Source: JANYCG01 sp031386665 (lineage in GTDB: Bacteria; Pseudomonadota; Gammaproteobacteria; Burkholderiales; Burkholderiaceae_C). From it: a stretch of DNA of 64,000 nt. Of the stretch, positions 33,959-42,825 are shown piece after piece. Under the pieces are notes generated by a model. The model was not told the DNA's origin. It worked only from the letters and a program-made list of their open reading frames with translations, and made no database searches. Within the stretch, counting starts at the first letter, position 1; every line of letters begins with the position of its first letter. The stretch covers positions 62,001-126,000 of the forward strand of contig JANNCN010000047.1 of NCBI GenBank assembly GCA_031386665.1, read 5' to 3'. A program made the translations under genes and the position numbers.

Positions 33959-34753
33959 TCAAGCCGCGTCAGGCTCGGCAATTCCGCCCACCACGTGGCT
34001 GAATCCGCCATCGACATAGGTGATTTCAGCGGTCACGCCACCCGCCAGGTCACTCAACAAAAACGCGGCGACGTTGCCCACGTCTTCTGTCGTCACGTTG
34101 CGGCGAATGGGCGACTGGGCGGCCACCACACTCAAAATTTTGCCAAAGCCCTTGATGCCGCTGGCAGCCAGGGTTTTGATGGGCCCTGCGCTGATGCCGT
34201 TGACCCGCATCCCCTTGGGGCCGAGCGATTCAGCCAAATAGCGAACGGATGCCTCAAGCGACGCTTTGGCCAAGCCCATGGTGTTGTAGTTGGGGACAGT
34301 GCGCAGGGCGCCCAGGTAAGTCAGAGTGAGCAGGGAAGACTTTGGGTTCAACATCGGAAGGGCCGCTTTGGCCATAGCCGGGAAGCTGTAGGCGCTGATG
34401 TCATGGGCAATTTTGAAGCCTTCACGGCTCAAACCCTCCAAAAAATCGCCCGCAATGGACTCGCGCGGCGCGTAGCCGATGGCGTGCACGAAGCCGTCAA
34501 ATTTGGGCCAGTGGGCGGACAGGTCGGTGAACATTTGGCTGATTTGCTCGTCTGACCCCACGTCGCAGTCAAAAATCAGCTTGGAATCGAAATCTGCAGC
34601 AAACTCGGTGATGCGCTCTTTAAAACGCTCGCCCACGTAGCTAAAAGCCAGCTCCGCGCCTTGCTGATGGCAAGATTTGGCGACGCCATAGGCAATTGAG
34701 CGGTTGCTTAAAACGCCAGTGATCAAGAGTTTTTTGCCGGTTAGAAAGCCCAT
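33959..34753 (-). CDS. fabI: Enoyl-[acyl-carrier-protein] reductase (NADH) FabI
   Basis: Last reductive step of type II fatty-acid elongation; target of triclosan. 264 residues from the ATG at 34753: GFLTGKKLLITGVLSNRSIAYG (cofactor-binding), catalytic Y156 and K163 in NYNTMGLAKASLEASVRYLA, and Y146. The reading frame stays open far upstream (to 35428), but that part is antisense to the yejA-like gene and not coding. Divergent from the peptide transporter operon; the promoter region is only about 50 bases. Confidence 0.96.
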   Translation of the reverse strand: MGFLTGKKLLITGVLSNRSIAYGVAKSCHQQGAELAFSYVGERFKERITEFAADFDSKLIFDCDVGSDEQISQMFTDLSAHWPKFDGFVHAIGYAPRESIAGDFLEGLSREGFKIAHDISAYSFPAMAKAALPMLNPKSSLLTLTYLGALRTVPNYNTMGLAKASLEASVRYLAESLGPKGMRVNGISAGPIKTLAASGIKGFGKILSVVAAQSPIRRNVTTEDVGNVAAFLLSDLAGGVTAEITYVDGGFSHVVGGIAEPDAA

Positions 34754-34801
34754 GAATGCTCCAGTGAATGAATAAGGCCGTGCGTGATGCAGAATTGTCG
34801 C

Positions 34802-36646
34802 ATGCGCCGTTTTTTGATTCACCAACTGTTCGTCGTTCTGGCCGCATTGCCGTTCGCGGCTTTGGCAGCCCCCGGCTATGCAGTTTGGGGCAACTTCAAA
34901 TATGCGCCGGGCTTTGAGCACTTTGATTACGTCAACCCGCAGGCACCCAAAGGCGGCGAATTGCTGTTGGTCGCCGGTTCGCGCATTTCGGGTTTTGACA
35001 AATACAACCCATTCACCATCAAAGGCACTGCGCCGTCCTTCCTGACCGAGCTGCTGTTTGAAAGCCTTTTGATTGGATCGATGGACGAAGTCGGCGTAGG
35101 CTACGGTTTGCTGGCCGAAGACGTGAGCGTGGCCAGCGACCGGCTGTCGGCCACCTTCAAGCTTCGCCCGCAAGCGCGCTTTCACAATGGCGACCCAGTG
35201 CGGGCTGCGGATGTGAAGCGAAGCTATGAGACGCTGATCAGCGCCTTCGCGCTGCCTGCCTACGCCACGCAGCTGGTTGATGTCTTGGGTTGTGATGTGG
35301 TTGATGACCTGACGGTGCGTTTTCGTTTCAAGCGCCCCGACCGACAGCTCCCATTGGTGGTGGGCGCGCTGCCCGTTTTCAGCTCGAAATGGGGCGTGGT
35401 GGGCGGCAAGGCGAAACCATTTGACCAAGTGGTGACCGACCCGCCGGTTGCCAGTGGCGCCTACCGCATCGGCAGCTTGAAGTTTGGCGCAGACATCACC
35501 TACACCCGCGACCCCGCTTACTGGGGGCGGGACCTGCCAGTGCGTCGGGGCAGCAATAATTTTGACCGCATCATCGTCAAGATTTACCGCGACAACACGG
35601 CGCAGCTGGAAGCGCTCAAGGCCGGCGAGTTCGACTTGATGCTGTTCTTTTCAGCGGGCGACTGGACGCGCCGCTTGACCGGGCCGCGTACAGAGCGGGG
35701 TGAGTTGATCAAATCACCATTCAACCACCGCACACCTGACGGTTTTTACAGCTTCGTGCTGAACAACCGACTGCCCAAGCTGCAGGATAGGCGGGTTCGC
35801 ATGGCGCTAGAACTGGCCATGGACTACGAATGGATGAATCGCCAGCTCTTTCGCGGCAGCTATCGGCGTGTGAAGGGCGTTTTTGGCAATACTGACTGTG
35901 AGGCGAATGGTCAGCCGTCTGCACCTGAAGTGGCTCTGTTGGAGCCCTTCCGAGCCCAGTTACCCGCTGCAACCTTCGGCCCCATGGCAGTGCCACCGCG
36001 CACAGACGGCAACCAGTCGCTGCGCGCTAATTTGCTGCAAGCGCGCACATTGCTAAAGGAGGCGGGGTGGGTGTTGCGCGATGGCGCTTTGCGAAACTCC
36101 CAGGGCGAGGTATTCGCGATTGAATTGCTCGACAGCACCGAAGCCCAATCAGAGACGACCACAGCGGCGTGGCGACGAGCGCTTGAAAAACTGGGAATTG
36201 AGCTGAAGTACCGCACAGTCGATTACGCGCTTTACCAGGAGCGCTTGGCCAGCTTCAATTTCGAGATGACAGGCATTGCCTTCCCTGGTACGCACTTTCC
36301 GGGTGCTGAATACGCCGACCTGTTTGGCTCTAAGGCCGCGGACACGCCGGACTCCAGTAACCTGGGTGGCATTAAAAGCCCGGTCGTTGACCACCTGATT
36401 GACAGAATCTCTGGCGCCGACAATCGGAACGAGCTTCTGGCCGCTTGCCGCGCCTTGGACCGTGTTGTGGCGCACGGGCACTACATGGTGCCAGCCTGGA
36501 CCAGCAGCGAAACCCGTATGGCTTACAGCGACTGGAAGTTAAGTCGATCCGCCATAGTGCCGCCGCACCCGCCTGAGGGGGTGCCCTACATGCTTTGGCC
36601 CATGACAACCTGGTGGGCGCGCAACCCGGCCAAAACGGCAAAGTAG
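34802..36646 (+). CDS. yejA: Peptide ABC transporter substrate-binding protein, YejA-like
   Basis: 614 residues from the ATG at 34802. Signal peptide 1-22 (RRFLIHQLFVVLAALPFAAL, cut at ALA/A). SBP family 5: YAVWGNFKYAPGFEHFDYVN, PQAPKGGELLLV, DVSVASDRLSATFKLRPQAR, FHNGDPVRAADVKRSYETL. The GYAVWG and KGG start is typical of YejA/AppA-like proteins that bring oligopeptides (including microcin C) to YejBEF. First gene of a four-gene import operon. Confidence 0.92.
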   Translation: MRRFLIHQLFVVLAALPFAALAAPGYAVWGNFKYAPGFEHFDYVNPQAPKGGELLLVAGSRISGFDKYNPFTIKGTAPSFLTELLFESLLIGSMDEVGVGYGLLAEDVSVASDRLSATFKLRPQARFHNGDPVRAADVKRSYETLISAFALPAYATQLVDVLGCDVVDDLTVRFRFKRPDRQLPLVVGALPVFSSKWGVVGGKAKPFDQVVTDPPVASGAYRIGSLKFGADITYTRDPAYWGRDLPVRRGSNNFDRIIVKIYRDNTAQLEALKAGEFDLMLFFSAGDWTRRLTGPRTERGELIKSPFNHRTPDGFYSFVLNNRLPKLQDRRVRMALELAMDYEWMNRQLFRGSYRRVKGVFGNTDCEANGQPSAPEVALLEPFRAQLPAATFGPMAVPPRTDGNQSLRANLLQARTLLKEAGWVLRDGALRNSQGEVFAIELLDSTEAQSETTTAAWRRALEKLGIELKYRTVDYALYQERLASFNFEMTGIAFPGTHFPGAEYADLFGSKAADTPDSSNLGGIKSPVVDHLIDRISGADNRNELLAACRALDRVVAHGHYMVPAWTSSETRMAYSDWKLSRSAIVPPHPPEGVPYMLWPMTTWWARNPAKTAK

Positions 36647-36751
36647 CCTTCGGCGTTCATTGTTGACGGGTCAAATTCATTCTGAGCGCCTCAATCAACA
36701 ATTTCGCCGCGACCGCCACGACTGCCAAACCTGCAAAATCTGGAATTTCCC

Positions 36752-37777
36752 ATGCTTGCCTACATCGCAAAACGCATTCTGCTCATGTTGCCCACGCTGT
36801 TTGGCGTGCTGCTGCTCACCTTTGTCGTCATCCAGTTCGTGCCAGGTGGGCCGGTAGAGCAGTATTTGTCCGATGCAAGGCGCGGTGTGGCCAGCACCCA
36901 AACGGGGGGCGGCACCTACCGCGGCAGCCAAGGTGTGGAGCCCAAAAGACTTGAACAAATCAAGGCGCTGTACGGGTTTGACAAACCACCAGTCGAGCGC
37001 TTTTGGACCATGCTGAGCCAATTCGCCCGCTTTGATTTGGGCACCAGTTTCTTTCAAAACAAACCTGTCTCGCAGCTTGTATGGGAGAAGTTGCCCGTGT
37101 CCATCAGCCTGGGTTTGTGGACGTTTTTCATCAGCTATTTGGTCGCCGTTCCATTGGGCGTCGCCAAGGCCGTGCGTGCGGGCAGCCGGTTTGACTTGAT
37201 CACGACGCTGTTGGTGCTGATCGGTTACGCCATTCCCGGGTTTGTTTTGGGCGTGGTGCTGCTGGTGATTTTTGGTGGCCAGTTGCAATGGTTTCCGCTG
37301 CGCGGACTGATTTCCGCCAACTGGGATCAACTCAGCTGGGGCGCAAAAATTGCGGACTACCTGTGGCATATCGCCATGCCTGTCACGGCCATGGTGCTTG
37401 GCAGCTTTGCCGTCACGGCCATGCTGACCAAAAACGCCTTTCTCGAGGAAATTCGAAAACAGTACGTGGTGACCGCCCGGGCCAAGGGTCTGTCTGAACG
37501 CCAGGTGCTTTGGAAGCACGTTTTTAGAAACGCGCTACTCCCCATCGTCACCGGTTTTCCAGCGGCATTCATTGGTGCGTTTTTCACAGGCGCTCTCCTC
37601 ATCGAAACCATGTTTTCTCTGGACGGCTTGGGCCTGCTGAGCTACGAGAGCGTCATTCGCAGGGACTATCCGGTCGTCATGGGCACTTTGTTTTTGTTCA
37701 CGCTGCTTGGTTTGGTGACCAAACTGATATCTGATTTGTCATATGTTTGGGTGGATCCACGTGTCAAATTTGACTAA
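36752..37777 (+). CDS. yejB: Peptide ABC transporter permease YejB
   Basis: 341 residues, integral membrane. AYIAKRILLMLPTLFGVLLL at the N-terminus (first helix), EPKRLEQIKALYGFDKPPVE, and the EAA loop VTARAKGLSERQVLWKHVFR N-terminal to the last helices. Typical BPD_transp_1 permease; length and QRG-type features match YejB. The 105-base gap from yejA has no strong terminator. Confidence 0.93.
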   Translation: MLAYIAKRILLMLPTLFGVLLLTFVVIQFVPGGPVEQYLSDARRGVASTQTGGGTYRGSQGVEPKRLEQIKALYGFDKPPVERFWTMLSQFARFDLGTSFFQNKPVSQLVWEKLPVSISLGLWTFFISYLVAVPLGVAKAVRAGSRFDLITTLLVLIGYAIPGFVLGVVLLVIFGGQLQWFPLRGLISANWDQLSWGAKIADYLWHIAMPVTAMVLGSFAVTAMLTKNAFLEEIRKQYVVTARAKGLSERQVLWKHVFRNALLPIVTGFPAAFIGAFFTGALLIETMFSLDGLGLLSYESVIRRDYPVVMGTLFLFTLLGLVTKLISDLSYVWVDPRVKFD

Positions 37778-38828
37778 AACAACAAGCCCGTTGCCGGGTT
37801 CGGCAAGCTCGGGGCCAACGCGACGCGCTTGGCTGCGCTTCAAGCAAAATCGCCTTGGGTTTTGGAGCCTTGTCGTTCTTTCTACCCTGGTCGCCTTGAG
37901 TCTGGTTGCCGAGCTGGTGTCGAACGACCGCCCATTGATCCTGCATTACGAGGGGCAAATTTATTACCCAATTTTTAAGGACTACCCTGAAAAAACCTTT
38001 GGTGGCGACTTTGAAACCAGCACCGACTACCTTGACCCGTACATTCGGGAGCGCTTCTCGAAACCAGGAAACTGGGCCATTTACGCGCCCAATACCTATG
38101 GCGCCAGCACGCTGAACTACTTTGCCGATTCGCCCAACCCTGCCGCGCCGTCGCGTGCGAACTGGCTGGGCACCGACGAAAGAGGGCGCGACCTGCTGGC
38201 CCAACTGCTCTACGGGTTTCGCATCAGCGTGCTCTTTGCGCTGGCCTTGACGTTCTCTGGGGTGGCACTGGGTATCGTCACCGGAGCGGTGCAGGGTTAT
38301 TTTGGCGGCAAAACTGACTTGGTGTTTCAACGTGCCATTGAAATATGGAGCGCAATGCCTGAACTCTATTTGCTGATTATCTTTAGCGCCGTGTTTGCGC
38401 CCAGCGTTGGTTTGCTGCTGATCCTGCTCAGCTTGTTTGGCTGGATGGGCTTGTCAGACTATGTTCGGGCCGAGTTTTTGCGCAACCGCCAGCTTGACTA
38501 TGTGCGGGCTGCGCGGGCCTTGGGCGTCAACAATTGGCAAATCATTTGGCGCCATATTTTGCCCAACAGCCTGACGCCGGTCGTGACGTTTCTGCCATTT
38601 CGCATGAGTGGCGCAATTTTGGCGCTCACTTCACTCGACTTTTTAGGTCTGGGCGTGCCGCCTGGTACGCCGTCCCTAGGAGAACTGCTGGCGCAAGGCA
38701 AAAACAATATAGATGCCTGGTGGATTTCAATTTTCACGTTCGCTGTGCTGGTCGTGACCTTGCTGTTGCTGACCTTCATGGGCGATGCACTTCGCGACGC
38801 GCTGGACCCCCGAAAGGCTCTGAAATGA
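37761..38828 (+). CDS. yejE: Peptide ABC transporter permease YejE
   Basis: 355 residues starting at the GTG at 37761 (GGTGGA five bases upstream), overlapping yejB by 17 bases; an ATG at 37743 is the alternative. First helix GFWSLVVLSTLVALSLVAEL, a periplasmic loop with YYPIFKDYPEKTFGGDFETS that is characteristic of YejE, then NWLGTDERGRDLLAQLLYGF and EAA loop VRAARALGVNNWQIIWRHIL. Confidence 0.92.
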   Translation: MSNLTKTTSPLPGSASSGPTRRAWLRFKQNRLGFWSLVVLSTLVALSLVAELVSNDRPLILHYEGQIYYPIFKDYPEKTFGGDFETSTDYLDPYIRERFSKPGNWAIYAPNTYGASTLNYFADSPNPAAPSRANWLGTDERGRDLLAQLLYGFRISVLFALALTFSGVALGIVTGAVQGYFGGKTDLVFQRAIEIWSAMPELYLLIIFSAVFAPSVGLLLILLSLFGWMGLSDYVRAEFLRNRQLDYVRAARALGVNNWQIIWRHILPNSLTPVVTFLPFRMSGAILALTSLDFLGLGVPPGTPSLGELLAQGKNNIDAWWISIFTFAVLVVTLLLLTFMGDALRDALDPRKALK

Positions 38829-40429
38829 CCGACTTGCTGCAAGTCAAGGGGCTGACTGTGTCATTTGGTGGCAGCACCGTGGTTAACGCAATCGACTTCA
38901 ACATTGCAGCGGGTGAAAAGCTGGCCTTGGTCGGTGAGTCGGGCTCAGGCAAGACCTTGAGTGCGCTCAGTCTGCTCAGGCTGGTGCAAAACGCCGACAT
39001 CAAAGGCCAGGCATTGTTTCGAAACGCTTCGGGTCAAACCGTTGATCTTTTGGCCCTGCCAGAGCCGGCGATGCAGGCCGTGCGAGGCCAGGACATTGCG
39101 ATGATTTTTCAAGAGCCCATGACGGCCTTGAACCCATTGATGACAGTTGGCGAGCAAATTGCTGAGGTTTTGCAGCTCAAGCGGGGCGAGTCGGCAGTTG
39201 AATCCAGAATCTCTGCCGTTGATCTGCTTGCCAAAACCGGAATTCCCGAACCGAAGCGACGCGCCAATGCCTACCCGCATCAATTGAGCGGCGGCCAGCG
39301 CCAGCGCGCGATGATTGCCATGGCATTAGCCTGCAAACCTCAACTCCTGTTGGCCGATGAACCGACAACCGCGCTGGACGTCACCGTGCGCAGCCAAATT
39401 TTGGATCTGATCTCTGAACTGCAGCAACAGAATGGCATGGCCGTGCTGATGATCACGCACGACTTGAACTTGGTGCGCAAATTTGCTGACCGCGTCATCA
39501 TCATGGAGAGGGGTTGCATCGTCGAGCAAGGCTCAGTGGCTGCGGTTTTCACCAACTCACAGCACTCGTACACCCAAAAGTTGATAGACAGTATTCCGGT
39601 TCGCGACATCATCGAAGCAACGCCTGAAGCCAACATCCAAGCGCCTTTGCTTCAGGCGACGGGCCTGCAGGTCAGTTACCCAGTTCAATTGGTAGGTATC
39701 AAGGGTTGGTTTAAAAAAGCGGCGTTTGTCGCTGTCAAAGGCATTAATTTTGAACTGCTGCCTGGGCAAACATTGGGTGTCATTGGGGAGTCAGGCTCAG
39801 GCAAATCAACCCTTGGATTGGCCGCACTCGGATTGTTGCCCTACCAAGGCGACTTGCGCGTGGCGGGTTCCAGTTGGCACGATGCAAACCAGAACAAGGC
39901 ATTGCGAAAAGTCATGCAGGTGGTGTTTCAGGATCCATTTTCCTCACTTTCTCCGCGCCTGACGGTTGAGGAAATCGTTGGAGAAGGGCTGCTCGTGCAC
40001 TCGCCCGAGCTGTCCAAGGCGCAGCGGCGCACCCGGGTTGTGCAGGCATTGTTGGACGTGGGTATGAATGAAAACCAGTTTGCTGGCCTTTTAGGGCGTT
40101 ACCCCCATGAGTTTTCAGGGGGTCAACGGCAAAGGCTGGCGATTGCTCGGGGCGTGATTGTCGAGCCTCAATTGCTGGTTTTGGACGAACCCACCAGCGC
40201 CTTGGATGTCACCATTCAGAAACAGGTTTTGCAACTTTTACAGCGGCTTCAACGGGAGCGCAAGCTGTCTTTTTTGCTGATTACCCATGACGTTGCCGTG
40301 ATCCGCGCCATGGCACACCACGTGATTGTGATGCGCGACGGTGAAATCGTTGAATTTGGACCAGTGACACAAATTCTTGCTGCACCTGCACATGCCTACA
40401 CGCGGGCCTTGCTGATGGCGGCTCTTTAA
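38825..40429 (+). CDS. yejF: Peptide ABC transporter ATPase with two nucleotide-binding domains, YejF
   Basis: 534 residues from the ATG at 38825, overlapping yejE by ATGA. NBD1: Walker A GESGSGKTLSALSLL, signature LSGGQRQRAMIAMALA, Walker B LLLADEPTTALDVTV. NBD2: Walker A GESGSGKSTLGLAAL, signature FSGGQRQRLAIARGV, Walker B LLVLDEPTSALDVTI. Fused double ATPase as in YejF/GsiA. Powers import of peptides through YejB/YejE. Confidence 0.94.
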   Translation: MTDLLQVKGLTVSFGGSTVVNAIDFNIAAGEKLALVGESGSGKTLSALSLLRLVQNADIKGQALFRNASGQTVDLLALPEPAMQAVRGQDIAMIFQEPMTALNPLMTVGEQIAEVLQLKRGESAVESRISAVDLLAKTGIPEPKRRANAYPHQLSGGQRQRAMIAMALACKPQLLLADEPTTALDVTVRSQILDLISELQQQNGMAVLMITHDLNLVRKFADRVIIMERGCIVEQGSVAAVFTNSQHSYTQKLIDSIPVRDIIEATPEANIQAPLLQATGLQVSYPVQLVGIKGWFKKAAFVAVKGINFELLPGQTLGVIGESGSGKSTLGLAALGLLPYQGDLRVAGSSWHDANQNKALRKVMQVVFQDPFSSLSPRLTVEEIVGEGLLVHSPELSKAQRRTRVVQALLDVGMNENQFAGLLGRYPHEFSGGQRQRLAIARGVIVEPQLLVLDEPTSALDVTIQKQVLQLLQRLQRERKLSFLLITHDVAVIRAMAHHVIVMRDGEIVEFGPVTQILAAPAHAYTRALLMAAL

Positions 40430-40463
40430 AGCAGCAAAGCTCCTGCTTGGCAACGCAATAAGG

Positions 40464-40517
40464 TATAATCCAAAGCTCACGACCAAACGGGCGGGTATTT
40501 ACCGCCCGTTTTTTTTG
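40464..40517 (+). terminator. Leader hairpin with T-run before rimP (terminator or attenuator)
   Basis: A consensus -10 box TATAAT (40464-40469) is followed by ACGGGCGG (40487-40494), a 7-base loop and CCGCCCGT (40502-40509), then eight T. No good -35 box is seen at the usual distance. If transcription starts near 40476, the RNA would meet a strong intrinsic terminator within about 40 bases, so it may be an attenuator for the rimP-nusA-infB operon. It could also simply end the yej operon. Confidence 0.6.
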
Positions 40518-40569
40518 GCCGTTTGTTTTTGCTTGTTCTGGTGTTCAGTTCAAGAGTTTTCATTGCGGG

Positions 40570-41259
40570 GTGTTGGTGGCAGTTCAGGAAATAGTCGAGC
40601 AAACCGTAGCCGGTTTGGGTTACGACCTGGTGGAGATTGAGCGCTCTGCGGGTGGGCTGTTGCGCATCACGATCGACTTGCCTTGGGACCCGACTGGCAA
40701 AACGCCTGACGCTGTTACAGGGTTGATGCCCGAGCAGTTTGTCAATGTGGAAGATTGTGAAAAAGTCACGCGGCAGTTGCAGTTTGCCCTGGAGGTGGAC
40801 GGTGCCGAATACCGCAGGCTTGAGGTTTCCTCGCCTGGGATTGACCGGCCGCTGCGGCATGAGAAAGATTTTGAGCGTTTTATAGGGCACGAAATAGACG
40901 TGTCGCTGAAGGCCCCCATTGGGTTGGCAGCGGCAGCAGGCCAGGTGAATGCCACCCGCAAGAAGTTTCGCGGAACTTTGGAGCGGGTGGTGGTGGTGGC
41001 TAAGGGTGCGGATGGACATGTAGATGGACATGCAGATGAAGGAGCCGCTGGAGCGCCAGGCTGGCAAATCGTCTGGAGCGAAGCGCCACTTGCCAAGCCG
41101 GGTGCCAGGATCAGCAAAAAAAGGGCTCAAGTTCCATTGCAGGCACTTGGGTTCAAGTTGGACGAATTGCGGGATGCCCGCCTTGCGCCCATTGTGAGTT
41201 TCAAAGGTCGGGGTGAAAAAGGAGCGTTGTCAGACACTGCCGTCGCCACCGATGATTGA
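40570..41259 (+). CDS. rimP: Ribosome maturation factor RimP
   Basis: 229 residues from a GTG at 40570. Needed for 30S subunit maturation. Conserved motifs: QEIVEQTVAGLGYDLVEIER, EDCEKVTRQLQFALEVDGAE, RRLEVSSPGIDRPLRHEKDF. It is longer than the usual 150-200 because of an insertion around residues 148-165 (GADGHVDGHADEGAAGAPG) whose DNA holds a 12-base tandem repeat GATGGACATGYA at 41011-41034. First gene of the conserved rimP-nusA-infB cluster. Confidence 0.93.
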   Translation: MLVAVQEIVEQTVAGLGYDLVEIERSAGGLLRITIDLPWDPTGKTPDAVTGLMPEQFVNVEDCEKVTRQLQFALEVDGAEYRRLEVSSPGIDRPLRHEKDFERFIGHEIDVSLKAPIGLAAAAGQVNATRKKFRGTLERVVVVAKGADGHVDGHADEGAAGAPGWQIVWSEAPLAKPGARISKKRAQVPLQALGFKLDELRDARLAPIVSFKGRGEKGALSDTAVATDD

Positions 41260-41292
41260 TTTCGACAAAGATTGTTACAGGAGAGTCATGGC

Positions 41293-42789
41293 ATGAATCG
41301 CGAAATGTTAATGCTGGTAGAGGCCATCTCACGCGAGAAAAGCGTCGAGAGGGATGTGGTTTTTGCAGCCGTTGAGGCGGCCCTTGCCCAAGCCACCAAA
41401 AAGCTTCATCAAGGCGATGTTGATATCCGTGTGGTAGTCGACCGCGACACTGGCGCCTACGAAACCTTTCGCCGCTGGCATGTGGTTCCCGATGAAGCGG
41501 GCCTGCAATTGCCGGACCAAGAGATTTTGTTGTTTGAAGCCAAAGAGCAGATCGAAGACATCGAAGTCGATGAATACATCGAAGAATCGGTCGAGTCCGT
41601 GGCCATTGGTCGCATCGGCGCTATGGCGGCCAAGCAGGTCATTTTGCAAAAAATTCGCGACGCTGAGCGCGAAATGCTGCTGAACGACTTCATGTCCCGT
41701 GGCGACAATATTTTCGTCGGCACCGTCAAGCGCATGGACAAAGGCGACATCATTGTCGAAAGCGGACGGGTGGAAGGGCGTCTGCGTCGCTCCGAGATGA
41801 TTCCTAAAGAAAATCTGCGTTCGGGTGACCGCGTGCGGGCCATGATCATGGAAGTTGACTTGACGCTGCGCGGAGCGCCGATTATTTTGTCTCGCTCGGC
41901 ACCCGAGTTCATGATTGAGCTGTTCCGGTCTGAAGTGCCTGAAATTGAACAAGGCTTGTTAGAGATCAAATCGTGCGCCCGTGATGCGGGTTCGCGCGCC
42001 AAAATTGCCGTGCTGTCCCATGACAAACGGGTTGACCCCATCGGCACCTGCGTGGGTGTGCGAGGCACCCGTGTGAACGGCGTTACCAATGAGTTGGCCG
42101 GTGAACGAGTGGACATTGTTCTTTGGAGCGAAGACCCTGCCCAATTCGTGATTGGTGCTTTGGCTCCCGCCAATGTCACCAGCATTGTGGTGGACGAAGA
42201 GCGTCACGCGATGGACGTTGTGGTCGACGAGGAAAACTTGGCGATTGCGATTGGTCGGGGTGGTCAAAACGTGCGTTTGGCATCGGAGTTGACCGGCTGG
42301 AAGATCAACATCATGGACGCCGCGGAATCTGCCGAAAAGCAGGCGACTGAAACCGACTCAGGCCGCAAGCTCTTCATGGAAAAACTCGATGTGGATGAGG
42401 AAATCGCCGACATTTTGATTGCCGAAGGGTTCACAAGCCTCGAAGAAGTGGCTTACGTTCCTTTGCAAGAAATGCTTGAGATCGAAAGCTTTGATGAAGA
42501 CACGGTGAATGAGCTGCGTACTCGTGCCAAAGACGCGCTTTTGACCATGGAAATCGCTCACGAAGAGAGTGTCGATGAAGTGTCACAAGATTTGCGCGAA
42601 CTCGAAGGTCTGAACCCCGAGTTGATCGGCAAGCTGGCCGATGCAGGGGTCCACACTCGTGACGATTTGGCCGATCTGGCCGTTGACGAGCTCATTGATA
42701 TCACTGGCCAGACAGAGTCTGATGCCAAAGCCATGATCATGAAGGCGCGCGAACATTGGTTTACCAATGAAGCCGCTTCTCAAGAGTAA
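41293..42789 (+). CDS. nusA: Transcription termination/antitermination factor NusA
   Basis: 498 residues from the ATG at 41293, with AGGAG nine bases before it (an ATG-less TTG at 41272 and an ATG at 41287 out of frame were rejected). N-terminal RNA polymerase-binding domain (MLMLVEAISREKSVERDVVF), S1 domain (FVGTVKRMDKGDIIVESGRV), two KH domains (VDPIGTCVGVRGTRVNGVTN; IAIGRGGQNVRLASELTGWK) and two C-terminal helix-hairpin repeats typical of proteobacteria. Confidence 0.96.
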   Translation: MNREMLMLVEAISREKSVERDVVFAAVEAALAQATKKLHQGDVDIRVVVDRDTGAYETFRRWHVVPDEAGLQLPDQEILLFEAKEQIEDIEVDEYIEESVESVAIGRIGAMAAKQVILQKIRDAEREMLLNDFMSRGDNIFVGTVKRMDKGDIIVESGRVEGRLRRSEMIPKENLRSGDRVRAMIMEVDLTLRGAPIILSRSAPEFMIELFRSEVPEIEQGLLEIKSCARDAGSRAKIAVLSHDKRVDPIGTCVGVRGTRVNGVTNELAGERVDIVLWSEDPAQFVIGALAPANVTSIVVDEERHAMDVVVDEENLAIAIGRGGQNVRLASELTGWKINIMDAAESAEKQATETDSGRKLFMEKLDVDEEIADILIAEGFTSLEEVAYVPLQEMLEIESFDEDTVNELRTRAKDALLTMEIAHEESVDEVSQDLRELEGLNPELIGKLADAGVHTRDDLADLAVDELIDITGQTESDAKAMIMKAREHWFTNEAASQE

Positions 42790-42825
42790 TGGTCATGAAT
42801 GCCGGAATAAAAGGTTACACAACAA

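Noticed and set aside
34754..35428. 225-codon upstream extension of the fabI frame
   Set aside because: FabI homology starts at 34753 and the extension is antisense to the yejA-like gene.
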